Assembly (NCBI RefSeq): GCF_011075055.1
Contig: NC_058155.1
Location: 4,576,001 to 4,640,000, forward strand
Length of the DNA: 64,000 bases
Origin: Mangifera indica
Taxonomy: Eukaryota; Streptophyta; Magnoliopsida; Sapindales; Anacardiaceae
Direction of reading: 5' to 3'
In this document: positions 12,793-25,015 of the stretch, one piece after another
How positions within the stretch are numbered: position 1 is the stretch's first letter
How the letters are laid out: every line of letters begins with the position of its first letter
Notes under the pieces: generated by a model
The model's database searches: none
Told to the model about the DNA's origin: nothing
The model's input: the letters and a program-made list of their open reading frames with translations, nothing else
Made by a program: the position numbers and the translations under genes

Positions 12793-13411
12793 TTATGCAT
12801 ATTTATTGAAGCCATTGATAAATGTGACAAAGTAAATTTCCTTATGTACTATCATGAGCTCACACACATCATTGTGTATGATCCCTAACAATTCAGTCGT
12901 TTTTTCACTGTGTCTAGTGAAGGGTGTTTTGAACATCTTACCCAATTTGCATGACTCGTATTCATCATATACTTTGGCCAGAGATTCAATTTTCAATATT
13001 TATTGATGTTCACTTCAGATTTTAGATCTACTTCGAATAAGTAGATATTCATAACCTAATACTTTCTAAATCAACATATCCCATCTTGACCATTATTTTT
13101 CTCCACATGCAAATAAAACATGACCAGTATGGTTTGTCTTATGAGATGTGGTTAACCCCGTATATATATATCACATGAATCATACATATTTATATCAGAT
13201 CTTACCATGACATCTATGGTCAAATGATTACTTTATATACTAGTATGATCTTATGATAAGTCATTAACTATGATTTAATGATCATGTGACTTATCGTCAT
13301 TGGTCATATTCGAAAAACAGTTATCTAATTATTAATCAATACTAATACCTTAATGATATGACCATTATTGTTACTTACACTAATGTCATCTCATGACATT
13401 CAATGGAGATA
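12793..13411 (-). pseudogene. Copia gag-pre-integrase/integrase fragment
   Basis: On the minus strand, 12996-12793 encodes a 67-residue open stretch with YESCKLGKM (the Cys-containing end of the GAG-pre-integrase zinc region), PFTRHSEKTTELLG and IIHNDVCELM, matching the start of a Copia integrase core (usual pattern HTDVCGPM). It ends at a stop after FINGFNKYA. Upstream on the minus strand (13411-12997) no frame stays open. The segment 12965-13411 has an inverted copy at 1-445. It is a truncated relic. Confidence 0.75.
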
Positions 13412-13869
13412 TTCGGTATGCTTACTATGTGATATAATTTTTCAAGTTATATCATGTTCATAGGGAACAATTCAATGATTCAATTTGTATTAAGTGAGTC
13501 ATTCGGATAGTTCATTGACATACTTTATATTATCGCAAAATAAAGGAAATAGCTTATGCATATGAACAAAATAACTACTTCTTTACTAATAAATTATTCA
13601 GAAGATTATATACAAGATGAAATGTCTTATAACTAACTATTCGAATTATTTCTAATGTATACATTAATAATATCAAGTGATTATTTAGCTCACTATTTCT
13701 CTTCCCCTTCACAAATAGAAGGAACTAAAGCTTCTACCAAATAAGCAATAAAAGTACCAAGTAGAACTCCTAGAAAAAAGGATACAAAATAACTATTAAT
13801 CAAAAACCCTATACTAAGAAGACAACTACCCCAATCTGAAGGTCAAAATGCAACTAATTTGAGGAGGAG
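13412..13869. other. AT-rich spacer, no gene established
   Basis: There is no supported gene. The minus strand from about 13830 to 13707 has a 40-odd residue hydrophobic frame ending in a stop (it includes FLINSYFVSFFLGVLLG), but it lacks a start and I do not recognise the family. Confidence 0.4.
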
Positions 13870-14557
13870 TAGTTTTGGGCAAGGCAACAAAGGGATTATA
13901 GGATGGTTGAATGATGGTTTGGTGGTGCTTTGTTTTGGAAGTGCTTTGTTACAAATTGCACGTTACAAGTTGAAGGGTTAGTTTGTTTAGAAAGCCTACT
14001 TAAAAGTTAAAACTAGAGTTTGTGGCTGAACTTGTAAAGTTTGTTGATAAACTATTTTAATTTGTTGAATTGTTTGATAAATTCAAGTTGTTAAACTATT
14101 TGCTTCTTTGTTGAATTTTTAATTTTGTTGAACCCATTTGAATGTTTATTTGCTGAAGTTGGACTTTATGTTGATAGATAATTTTATGCAAAAATAGTTT
14201 ATCTACTTGTGTTGATAAATTTGAATTTGTAGGGTCTCAAGATTTTTTATGCATGATTGTGTTTGATGCTTTCTTTAAACTAACATTTTGTAGGGTCTAA
14301 CAAAATAGTAAATTTTTTTAAACATTTGAAGAAGTATTGATACAAGTAGATTTTTGAGATCATTATTTAATTGAATTTTTGCAAGATCTCACATATGTAA
14401 GGTTGAACTTGTGAAGGGTTAAATTGTTGTTTTTTGTCTTTGGCTTTGTTCATTAGTTTTCCAAAGGAGGAGATAGTAACTTTTTTGTTAGCAAACCATG
14501 AATGACTATAGAGAATTGTTTTATTTTCGGCGCACATTTTATGCACTTTGTGATCAC
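13870..14557 (+). repeat. Outer inverted-repeat arm (partner 27840-28430)
   Basis: This stretch matches the reverse complement of 27840-28430. Shared features include CAACAAACTT / TTGTTGAACCCATTTGAATG motifs, the TAGGGTCTCAAGATTTTTTATGCATGATTGTGTTTGATG region and the ATTTTATGCACTTTGTGATC end. It lies beyond the TIR gene A flank and shows that the inverted duplication behind genes A and C extended further than the genes. No gene is evident in it. Confidence 0.7.
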
Positions 14558-14571
14558 TTGCTCAGTGAGAT

Positions 14572-14662
14572 GCATGTGAGACAATGGTGTTGTGCGGTGC
14601 TACTGATGGATTTGGTTCTTAGTTCGATTTCCTACCTTTTGTTTTGGTTTTGGGTTTGGTTT
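14572..14662 (+). repeat. 91 bp direct repeat (partner 16789-16880)
   Basis: The block from GCATGTGAGACAATGGTG to GGTTTGGTTTTCAA recurs nearly identically at 16789-16880. The inverted TIR copy C region has it only once (about 27030-27125). The two copies bracket a 2.1 kb inserted retroelement segment, so it was duplicated during that insertion or rearrangement. Confidence 0.85.
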
Positions 14663-16575
14663 TCAATTGGATGTGGCTGCAACCTAAGCCTATTGTGGCC
14701 ATATATTCAAGGAGTCATGGATGTCATTTAGTATTCTCATGTGAGATATCTTCTCCTCTGCTAAAAAGTGACAAATATTTTATTGATAAACCATAGCCTC
14801 CATGCATCTCACAATATAACCAATGACTACCTTTATGGTTACCTTGGTTACGGTGACATTCTAGATAGCGTCAAACCACACCAATCCTTGCATGAGACGG
14901 TTTAGTGATCTCAAGTCAAAAGATCACATGCACCTATAGTATTTAAAAAATTTATTTCATAAACACCAGAGTAATCTCTATATAAATATCTTCTAATTAG
15001 GTTTGTCTAATGAATACGTCTATAACGTGTACCTATGTGTTACACCAAGCTATATATAAATAGTTTTAACATGTGAAAACTATCGTTACTTTTCAATGAG
15101 ATCACTCAACACTTTGATAATCTCATTATCATTACATGTGTCTTTGTTTATTATAATGTAAAGATTACGGACATTTCTAGAATGACCATTTAATATGTGC
15201 ATATAGGGTTCCCACGATTAATCGCTGATCCCTTTGTCATAGTTCTATAATTCTAAGGGCATATTATTCACACGATCATATAATAGATAAATATATGAAT
15301 TAAATAATATTAAATCCTTTTATTAATGATTGATATAAAATTACAACTACAAATGTCAAATGTGATTGGCTCTACAACATTTATCCTAAAATCTTAAACT
15401 TTTACATTAAGGGTATGAGTGTCATTTAGTAAAGCATAGTTTGTTATATAATTAAACGTTGGGGCAAACTGTCATTTCACAAGGTATAGTTTGACTTTGG
15501 TATAAAAACCTTGGTTTCTCTCCTATGATGGTGTGCTATTCATTTTTTCCTATTATGTTTTGCACATTTTCTTTCTTGCTTTGCTACAGTTTCTGTACAT
15601 CAAAGAAAACTTATTGTTCTCTTATTTAACTTTATTATGCAATTTTAGACATACTATGACTTAACACTTTTTTGGGTTCAAAAATCATGCTTTGATATAA
15701 TAAATGTGCCACCCCTTTTTAAACACATACCCCTCCACAAAATATGACCCGAAGAAACATGTACAACTTGACTCCTTAATTAAAACAGTGGATAATTTAA
15801 TAATGATATTAAATATTCACTTAAAGGTGTAAACTGAATAAATACTTTAAATGCATTAAAAACCCTTCATTATTACAAATCATACGTCTAAAAGCAGCTG
15901 AAAAATAATAAAATGCATAATTTGAAGCCTAAAAGATATAAAATCCAAAGAAGATGATTTTGTCTTTCACCCTCATAAAATTGCTTATTAGACCGCTAAC
16001 TCTCTCGTATGCTCTACTACTCACCACTACCTATAAAACACAAAAAAAAAAAAATGCATGAGTGAAAACACTTAGTAAGTCAATGACCTCTTAATACCTT
16101 GCACAAAACATAAAAATAAATCTAGTGCTCCACTAATAAGTTTTGATATGGTCATAACTCGACATCCTTGTGCCCTGAACATGAACCATTCATAAATACT
16201 ACTAAGGCTTAAGTTGATTTTAGAATATCTAATGCCCTAATGAAAACAAATGTGTGTGTCTACTAATTATCTTGTCTTGCACACATGTCATATGACCTAT
16301 TAGGTTAGATAACTATGATACCCTAATCACTTGAGAAAAATCTAGTCATAGTCCTCCCTTACCACATACGCTAGCTATGGAACTACTGTCTGAAAACCAT
16401 CCTTGGATGGTCTCTACCACGGGTACATATGTGATGCATCTCACTGAGCAAGTGAGAAAATAACTGAAAAACCACAATCTCTTACCAAGTACACCTGAAC
16501 TAAACTGAACTATGTAGCTAATGCGCCTTGACGCCAAGTGCACAATGTATCTCATGGGTATCTATCTCTCATCAA
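14662..16575 (-). mobile_element. Retroelement segment inserted downstream of TIR gene A
   Basis: The reverse complement matches 34460-36170. About 15412-14662 corresponds to the 5' part of the Copia-type LTR seen at 35455-36434, and about 16340-15412 to the repeat unit at 34460-35455, including CTACAGTTTCTGTACATCAA at about 15580. The stretch 16340-16570 matches 40940-41185. No conserved reading frame survives. Flanking 91 bp duplications show it arrived by a complex event rather than simple transposition. Confidence 0.65.
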
Positions 16576-17827
16576 GCCCTATTGTTTTCACGTATCTTAA
16601 CTTGGTTCTATGGATGTAGGTTATAGTTATAGTTGAGCTATGTGAAAATTGCATTGTCTCCTTTACATTTTTTTTTTTTTTTTGCTGTGTAATATTTTTC
16701 AATGCATATGTTCTTGACCATGTAATTAAGTTTATTACATGAGTAAATTGTGTTTACAAATTGTGACCATAATGAACTTGTATCATTTGCATGTGAGACG
16801 ATGGTGTTGTGCGGTGCTAGTGATGGATTTGGTTCTTAGTTCGATTTCCTACCTTTTGTTTTGGTTTTGGGTTTGGTTTTCAAATAGATCTCTATTCCTT
16901 AAAGTGATACCCCATAGTGTCGATTTTACCATCTCTAAAACCAAAACCAACGACTAGTTAAGAGTAGGAAATCAAAACATCAAATACCCAATAGTTTAGA
17001 TTCTTCGCAGTTCTTTTGCACACCCCTATTGAAGTTAATACAAATGTGAGGTATTAGTATTGTTATTATTTGTATTAAGAGTAAGTACGATGGCGGCACA
17101 TTAGCAATATTGTAAATCACTACATATATAGTATATATAAATTCCAAATTTAACCATTACTTAGTATTAATTAAATAATTAAGTATTAAACCATTAACCT
17201 TGTTAAATAGGAGAAAGGGGGTTTTTTTTCTCCAAATATCAATTTCAAGTTACAAAGGGTTATGGTGTAAAAATTGTAACATTTGGTTTTGTTTATAAGT
17301 TTTATGTATGCTAGCCGATGTTAATTACAACTAATTTCTATAATTGCTTTTGCAGATGGGTTTGAAATTAAAGACTCTACAACAATTTTAATTTTTCGAT
17401 TGTTTCATCACTAAAATGAAACAACATATAAATTTCATTTTCAACATAAAATCTTTTATTTGTTAAGGTTATTTGTACGGATGCATCTTGTTAATGCGAA
17501 TTTACACACACCAACCAAAAATGCATGAGATTAAGCCAATTACAAGAAAATAATTTTGGCAATTGGAATTAGTGAAAATAATATGCAATCGTTGAATGTG
17601 TTGTGCCGATTGTTGTGTTTGACAAATTTCCAGCTTAATTTAAACTCAATACAACTAAATAAGCAAAACCCATATCACTTTCGCTTAAACACGAAGTTTA
17701 AAAAACAAGTGATTTAGATCTAAATTAATTAGTTTTTATTTTTATTTCGGATGGATATGTAATCATTTTCTTTTGGTTTTGAAGAATACAACTGATAATA
17801 AAACAAAATAGTTTAGATTCCCTTACA

Positions 17828-19430
17828 TTAATGTTGAACGGCCTTGAAAGTCAAAAAGCAGAATACAATCAGAACACTGCACTTGGATGTGGAAAGAAAA
17901 AAAATTTTAAAAAAAAAAAAAGGTGATGATGAAATTACGGATCGGCCCCACTGAATTCTTATTGTCTGCGCTTGTAGTTGCTCTAAACATGAAACAAGCA
18001 GTTTCTTCAGATTCATAAATGTTGAAGTCGAACCTCCTAATTTACTTGACACTTCTTCCACAATTGCTCTGATAAACTCACTTTCATGCCTGCAAAATTC
18101 AAAAACATTATTTAAATTATCTTCTAAATTATAGTTAATCATCTGCAAATTATTTTAATTAGTCATTAGGTTATGTAATCTTTTTCATTTGGGTCTAATA
18201 CATTTACTTTTACACTTTTATTCTTCTTTGTATCAATTTCTAAAATCCTCATGCCATCATATACAAGCATGCTTAAAAAATGACCATGCAATTAAGCCAA
18301 ACTCAATTTACTAACTTTAAAAAAATACAAAGAGAAAAAAAAACTGATCAATAGTAACAGAAAATTAAATATTTCAACTGTTATAAATATTATTTTTATT
18401 ATTTTATCAACTAATTATTTATACTTTTATAAAAAATAAGTAAATTCTTAATTTTAAACAAGAGCAAAATGATTTTTAAACATCTATTTTTCACCGTTAA
18501 AATATTTTAATAACGAAAAATATCATCTTGTTTCAATCATTAAAATTTTTTCGTTAAAAGTATCCTCATCATTAATATTTTTAACAAAAAAGATTATAAC
18601 GATGGATAATGACAAGAGTTTTTCCATTGTTTAAATTTTTTAAGTAGAAAAAGTAGATTTTCAACAACCTTTTTTTTCTTGTTAAAATCGTAAGTTTATT
18701 TATTTTTAATAAGAGTACAAAAAATTTATTATTAAAATAATAAAAATAGTATTTATAACAACCAAATATTTTATCTACTTATAATTTCCTCTTGCTTTTG
18801 ACATTTTTATTAATTAACACATAAAATCATTCTTTGGAGACTAAAAAGTGAATCTTAATCTTTTGTATAACTGGGTATGTTTCTAGAAAAAAAGGTTTTA
18901 ATGGAATTCTACAGGAGTGAAGAACCCTTTTACCTGTCCTTCAAAAGGAATCCTTTGAGATTGGCCACCTCTTGTAAAGCGTTTCTCCACATTTGCACAT
19001 TCTGTAAATCCTCCTTAAAAATTTCTTCATGTTTAGCAAATGCTTCTTCAAAGACTCCATTTTGATGTCTTGGCACCCTTGGCTCAACATCATAGAAAAT
19101 CGGAATGACTATTTGTCGCCTTATTTTCATGCATTCGACAATCTTAGCTAGTTCATTCAAGCACCAAGTACATGAAGCATAGCGTCTTGAGAAAACAACA
19201 ATTGAAATTCTTGATTCTTCAATTGTTTTGGCGAGTTCCATTGAAATGGGAGTTTCCCTTTCAAGTTCTTTGTCCCCCTTACATACTTTAAATCCTTTCA
19301 GAGCCATAGCAGCAAATAGATGATCTGTGAATCTTTTGCCAGTGTCTTCACCTTGGAAGTTTAGAAATACATCATATTTCCATCTAACAGAAGAAGAAGA
19401 CCCATTCAAAGAACCTCTTTGGCTGCTCAT
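17828..19430 (-). CDS. TIR-domain protein (TIR-only), gene A
   Basis: The coding exons are 19430-18934 and 18089-17828, and the intron of 844 bp has GT..AG ends. The predicted protein is about 252 residues. Residues 17-150 form a plant TIR domain: YDVFLNFQGEDT (19-30), DKELERETPI for the BB-loop region (53-62), SIVVFSRRYA (76-85), WCLNEL with the likely NADase catalytic Glu at 93, and IFYDVEP (111-117). Exon 2 gives HESEFIRAIVEEVSSKL, the usual linker that precedes NB-ARC in TIR-NLRs, but no P-loop follows; the tail is hydrophobic and ends at 17828. A 5' UTR intron lies at 19478-19902. TATATAG on the minus strand near 20155 is a plausible TATA box. TIR domains act in plant immunity by hydrolysing NAD+ (family knowledge). 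The 3' end of the coding frame is the least certain part. Confidence 0.82.
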
Positions 19431-19477
19431 GTTAAAAAAAATTCTTTGAATCAACAAGCAATATCCTATGCAAGACC

Positions 19478-19902
19478 CTGAGAAGTTGGAAAATTAAAAA
19501 ATAAATAAGCAAAACAAAGATGAACTTTATATACCAAATCATATTTCTCTAAAGCAATATCCACATGAACTAAGCACTTTTTATCATTCAAAACCAATTA
19601 CATATATCAAACAAAAACTTACTTCTATAAATTTAGAAAACAATTCTTGGATATATATGAAAATTTATGAGAACTTTATAGGATTAACAGACTTTCTGGT
19701 AACAATCCATACAGATCTTGTGGGGATCTGTAAAATAAACTAAGATCAACACATATTATACCTAATAATACATGGTCAAAATTAATTACAGTTGTTTAGC
19801 CTAAATTTATTTTCAGATCTCACTTACCTCTCACGCAAAGTAATGAATCAGCTTCCTAAAGAATCATAGATTTAAGGAAACCAAGAGTGTTTGAGAACTT
19901 AC
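19478..19902 (-). other. 5' UTR intron of TIR gene A
   Basis: On the minus strand the donor is AAAGCT/GTAAGTTC at 19903/19902 and the acceptor is CTTCTCAG/GGTCTTG at 19478/19477. It places a leader exon upstream of about 19903. The same intron with the same junctions is present in copies B and C. Confidence 0.7.
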
Positions 19903-20032
19903 AGCTTTGAAAGATTTGCAGAACTCTGAAAAATGAGCTCTAAACCGATCAGCCAAAGAAAGCAGGAAGTCTTCTCTTCAAACGAAACTCGCACAATTTT
20001 CTTTCTTCACGCGCTCTGAAAGAAGATTAGGA

Positions 20033-20690
20033 ACCGTCCAGGAAATTTCCGACTCTGCGTTTTTTATCTTTTTAACTTTTTGACTTTCAGTCTTCTGTCT
20101 TGTTTAAATTTGGACGGTTAGCTCTTTTTGATATGATTTGTTTTAATGGGAACTATATATTATGTCATAAAACTAATTTACCGAACTCACCTAATCGAAA
20201 TCACTAAGCTGACAAACTGTGAGTTGATTTACTAATTGAATGAATATTATTGGCTAAAAGTTATATTAACTTGGGAATTAGCTCTACAGCATCAAACCGA
20301 ACACTTAGACGTATCTATGAATGTTACCTTTGTCGAGTTAGTCGTATTAACACCTAAAAAGGATGTAATGATACAAATTAGATATCTAATATAAGACTTA
20401 AAGTCAACTAGTAGGTATGTGATCGTACTAGGACCTGCAGCTATGTTATAAAAATTATTTAAGCAGAGTGATAGTAAGATCCACTATGAAATCTAAGTAT
20501 ATTGCTTTGAAAAGGCTAAATATAATATTGGATTCGATTCAAACTGGGCTAAGCTTAAGTTCTCCTAAACTTGAGCTAGACTCGATTTGTATGAAACTAA
20601 ACTCAAGTTTCTTTAGTTTGCTTCAATGATGTTTGAACTTGGATCCTTTCCAAAGATTCGAGCTAAAGTTCAATTTAAATTCATATGATT
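20033..20690. other. Intergenic region between TIR gene A and the DUF616 pseudogene
   Basis: It contains the TIR gene A promoter side (GGACGGTTAGCTC and a minus-strand TATA near 20155) and sequence collinear with 46600-47230 in copy B, including TCAACTAGTAGGTATGTGA at about 20404. In copy B this collinearity is interrupted at about 47240 by the Gypsy insertion. I see no gene. Confidence 0.6.
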
Positions 20691-20754
20691 GAGTGATTTT
20701 AAATTATAAATAAAATAATATTTAATTATATAATAACATATATAAATATATACA

Positions 20755-20925
20755 CGTATGTGTAATTAAAAATTTTTTTGTGTATAATTTTATATAAAAA
20801 TAATGATTTGTTATTATATGATTATATATTGATTTATCTTTAATTTTTAATTATTTAATCACATGATTTATATCATTATTGATATATAAAATTATATACA
20901 AAAATTATACATATAACTTTGTTAA
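20755..20925. mobile_element. AT-rich palindromic MITE-like element
   Basis: A roughly 170 bp self-complementary block: the left half GTGTATAATTTTATATAAAAATAATG pairs with the right half around CATTATTGATATATAAAATTATATAC. The same element sits at the paralogous position 50480-50640, and relatives occur at 21585-21735, 49940-50060, 51500-51612 and 63485-63625. It is non-coding. Confidence 0.6.
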
Positions 20926-21584
20926 TTGGAAAAATTAAACATGTTTGTCGTTGGCCGTGTGGTCCATTGATTTTGCATTTTATCATGGGCCAAATAACAA
21001 GTTGCCACCCAAGATTTGATGACATAACAAATTCACATCCCACAAGTTCTAAAAAATCAAAATTTCAAGAATTATTTATTTTTATTAATAAATTTTTGTT
21101 GGTTTTTTTAGAAATAAGAGTTTTACCTTATTATTAAAATTATGAAACTACCATTAACATTTAGTATAAATGTCTAATTATTAATATATCCTTATTAGTT
21201 TAAAATTTTATCACACATCTCTAAAAATATTAAAATTTTAATTAATCTTAAAATATTATGTTTTGTTTTGTTTTGTTTTTTAAAAATAAAAATGTCTTTT
21301 TTGAATATATTGAAGAGTATATTAAAAATTTTAAAGTTTTTAATAAAACCCTCAAGCTTTTTTCTCAAAATTTTAAAAATTCCTAGAAAATTTTGTGAAT
21401 ACCTTGAATAATTTTCAAAAATTACAATTCACTCATCAAATAAATATTACTTGAAAAAGTATATAAATAAAACAATGCTTCTTTACTTCTGAAGCTGGCA
21501 ACGAAACTGACAGGAAAACCCAGGTGTAATGAACCACTAGCCCCTTATCCTTCCAAAGTGACACCCCTATTATTCGGCAGGAAT

Positions 21585-21735
21585 AAAACTATATATGTTA
21601 TTTTTGTGTATAATTTATATATAAATAATAATATATTATATTATAATTAAATATAATTTTATTTTTAATTATCAAATTATATAATAATATATTATTATTT
21701 ATAAATAAAATTATGTGCAATAATAGTATACATAA
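21585..21735. mobile_element. AT-rich palindromic MITE-like element
   Basis: TTTGTGTATAATTTATATAT at the left and ATAAATAAAATTATGTGCAA at the right are near reverse complements, with AATAATAATATATTA / TAATATATTATTATT inside. It belongs to the same family as 20755-20925 and has a counterpart at 51500-51612 upstream of the intact DUF616 gene. Confidence 0.6.
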
Positions 21736-22063
21736 TACTACCCTAAGTCGGCGATGCTATCCAATTGGCGTACAGCTCACTAGATTCTCTAAATTTACCC
21801 ATATACCCTTCAAATCTTTCCACTCTTCTTACCGGGCATTGATGCACTCCCTGGAAACTTACAAATAACGATCCAAATAGAGGGTTACTGTGGTCATTTC
21901 TCCTTACTAATCATATATCACTCCAATCCGTCACCGTTCCCCACCTCCGGCACTCCCTGAACCGCCGGTCGCCAAACAAAAATTAAAAAATAATGATTAA
22001 AAAAAGATTTTTCAATTAATTGAAATTACTGTGAGAGCGAGAGAGAGAACTGGCAATGCGAGA

Positions 22064-24410
22064 GTGGCTAAGCACAGACAATCGAGCCATCACGGCAACA
22101 ACTCAAACGGCACGTCGCCCAGTGACCACGTGTCCATCGGCATTCGAAGCACGACGGCGCGCTCCGATAAGTCTGGTCGCCGACTCTCTGTCGCCTCCGT
22201 CTCCGTCTTCCTCTTGCTCGTGCTCCTCGTCACTCTCTTAGCCTACTTTTACATCTCTGGATATAACACTGACGATGCTGTTGTTCATACTGATAAGGAA
22301 GGTATTATTCTTTAATTAGTAATGTTATTGTTTCTGTTTCTTTTAATTTCACTGTTTCCTATGTAATGTAAGTTGTTTTTGGCTCAGGATTTGATTAATT
22401 TAACTTTGAGATGTGGAATGATGTGATTATTTTCAAGTTATTATGTGTGTTTTCGTTTGGTTGCTTGGAAACGGTTGGAAAATTGAAAAGAAAGTAGATG
22501 AATAGGAAAATGGGAGCATAATTTGAGTAGGGAAAGTAGTTATATTAGTGCAAGTTGAAATTTAAGAGTTGTTAGTACTAGTTCAAAGCCTAAACAACTT
22601 AGGAAATTCAAATTCAGATCAACTGGATCATATTTACTTAAGTTGTTTGGTTTAATTTGGACTTATCATAGTGAGGATGCTTGTCCTGAAGACTTCATGT
22701 TTGATTCATCATGGATTTTGAAATTTTGAGGGGGTTGGTGCTTTTTCTTGGATTGCTGAATAAGTTTTTTATTTTTTGGCTCAGACACGATTAGTTACCA
22801 TGCTGTGGATGGTGAGTTGATGAATGAAATTGATTTTCTTACTAATGTGACACGGAGGGACACATTTAAAGTTCTTGGATTTGGCAAGGGCTCAGTAATG
22901 CAGGGAAGAGATTCAAGATATTGGGATAAGGATGATAGGAGAAGGGATGATGATTACAATGAGGATGAAGTAGAACGTTCTAGCACGGCTGCAAAGGGTG
23001 GAAGTAATAATATGGGCAAAGTTAATGGTGAATGGCAACAAGAAGATTTCTCATGATGATCCACACAAGGGTTTATATGGAAAAGGAGTTGATTTGTATA
23101 ACAAAGCTGGGCGTGATGAATTGAAAATATATGAAGCAAAATATGAAGCATCCCTAAGGAATTTGGGCCGATCAGAAAATGCCAAAGGAATTGGAAATCA
23201 ACAGTCTGAAGATAAAGATTTTGAGATGCAAAGTGAGGCTATTGATGTTGATGATGAGTATGATAATAATGCTGAATTTCATGATACTCAAGTGGAATAT
23301 GATGATTCTGGTCATAACAAAGGGGATGACTCAGATTTAGCAAAAATCCACAATCAGATTCATATGGACTCATCTGATTTTCATGATGCTCAAATGAAGG
23401 ATCAAGATTTTCTCAAGGAAGTTGAGGAAACCTCAAACAAATGATTTGCAGACTCTTCTATAAAATCTCAAAATTTAGGCAATTCTGATACACATCATTG
23501 AGAGGTCCGTATTATTGGTGGCAAATCTACAAAGAGTTCACGATCAGAATCAAAAACAAAAAAACGCCGTAAATTTTCTGGTAATTTTTCCTTTTTGTTA
23601 CATGTGTGTTTCTAAATTTACCAGATTGTTATTTTAATTTTCTCTCTGTTTTCCCCTTCCTCTTTTCAAAAGCACATCCTCTGTAACTGTAAATAATGTG
23701 TACGGTATAAACCGAATTTGTTTATGAGATTTTGGCTGGAACTATGAAAACAAATCTTTTGTAATCTTGTTAACGAGTTCATTGAATATTCATGGAACCC
23801 CATGTGATTTCCTAAAATTGCTAGTAGGTAGAGGCAAGCCTTTTGAATAGTATAATATGCAGTTGTAGAGCAGCTGTTACTGGTTCTGAAATGTCTTTTG
23901 ACTTGTACTATCTGTGGGTAGTGTTCTGTGGTTTCTACATAATTACTGACATCCTGACTTATTATTAGAGAATTCATCCTTTCTTCATTCATCACATTTG
24001 CAAAGTGGTTTTCTGTATTAAGATGTATTTTGGTTTATGCAATGAAAACATCTGTGGATTGGTAGTGCTTTAGTTTTGTATAAGTTACTACATGCTAGCT
24101 AATAGTTTTTAAATTTGATGCTCATGAAACATTATGAGACACATGCTTGCAACCCCCACAGTGAATCCAGATCACCGCACATGAGATGTTTTATAGATCT
24201 TGAATTTGAAAAACAAAATTTATGTTTTCTCTAGATTAGGCTCAGGAGGCCAAATTTCTGTTGAGAAAACTCTGTTCACTGTCAGAAAACAATACTCATG
24301 TAATTAATTTATAATTGAGAGATTTTGTAAATTAATGAATGTTTACCCAATCCAACATTTCAACATTTAAATTGCATAGCTTGACAACTTACTCTGCTTT
24401 CAGTATTTGA
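22064..24410 (+). pseudogene. Truncated DUF616 (MUCI70-like) gene copy
   Basis: This copy is collinear with exons 1-2 of the intact gene at 51962. Exon 1 corresponds to 22064-22301 and exon 2 to 22785-23580, with splice sites preserved. Lesions relative to the intact copy: the start ATG is GTG (22064-22066), 33 bases are deleted in frame in exon 1, 8 bases are deleted near 23020 (frameshift), and exon 2 has TGA stops at 23442-23444 and 23499-23501. The catalytic exons 3-7 are absent, because homology stops at about 24410 inside intron 2, where an inverted TIR gene is joined. It still encodes the signal-anchor stretch [19 protein letters not shown]. Its promoter region (20930-22060) is collinear with that of the intact gene, so transcription is possible. 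Confidence 0.92.
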
Positions 24411-24540
24411 TCCTAATCTTCTTTCAGAGCGACTGAGGAAAGAAAATTATGCGTGTTTCGTTTGAAGAGAAGACTTCCTGCTTTCTTTGGCTGATCGGTT
24501 TAGAGCTCATTTTTCAGAGTCCTGCAACTCTTTCAAAGCT

Positions 24541-24968
24541 GTAAGTTCTCAAACACTCTTGGTTTCCTTAAATCTATGATTCTTTAGGAAGCTGATACAT
24601 TACTTTGTGTGAGAGCGAGGTGAGATCTGAAAATAAATATAGGCTAAACAACTGTAATTAATTTTGACCATGTATCATTAGGCATAATATGTGTTGATCT
24701 TAGTTTGTTTTACAGATCCGCACTAGATCTGTATGGATTGTTACCAGAAAGTCTGTTAATCCTATAAAGTTCTCATAAATTTTCATATTTATCCAAGAAT
24801 TGTTTTCTAAATTTATAGCAGCAAGTTTTTGTTTGATATATATATAATTGGTTTTGAATAGCGAAAAAGTGCTTAGTTCATGTGCATATTGCTTTAGAGA
24901 GATATGATTTGGTATATAAACTTCATCTTTGTTTTGCTTATTTTTTTTTTAATTTTCCAACTTCTCAG
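24541..24968 (+). other. 5' UTR intron of TIR gene C
   Basis: The donor is AAAGCT/GTAAGTTC at 24540/24541 and the acceptor CTTCTCAG/GGTCTTG at 24968/24969, equivalent to the leader introns of genes A and B. Confidence 0.7.
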
Positions 24969-25015
24969 GGTCTTGCATAGGATATTGCTTGTTTTTTCAA
25001 AGAATTTTTTTTAAC

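Larger units (their letters stand above)
16590..20032 (-). repeat. Inverted-repeat arm carrying TIR gene A
   Basis: The reverse complement matches 24411-27300 discontinuously: both arms contain a TIR gene with the same 5' UTR intron, the GTGAGGTAT..TTATT block at about 17050 and the ACACCAACCAAAAATGCATG motif at about 17510. The arms are separated by about 4.4 kb holding the DUF616 pseudogene. The same sequence occurs a third time at 43440-46570 in the orientation of this arm. Confidence 0.85.

Noticed and set aside
13707..13830. Minus-strand hydrophobic frame of about 45 residues (FLINSYFVSFFLGVLLG..) that looks like the end of a membrane protein
   Set aside because: No start codon, no recognised family, and it lies in transposon debris. 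A plastid-derived fragment was considered, but no plastid protein matched from memory.
17893..17920. Poly-A interrupted tract in TIR gene A exon 2 as a possible retrogene poly-A tail
   Set aside because: The gene has introns and gene B has the same tract at the same place, so it is not a processed copy.
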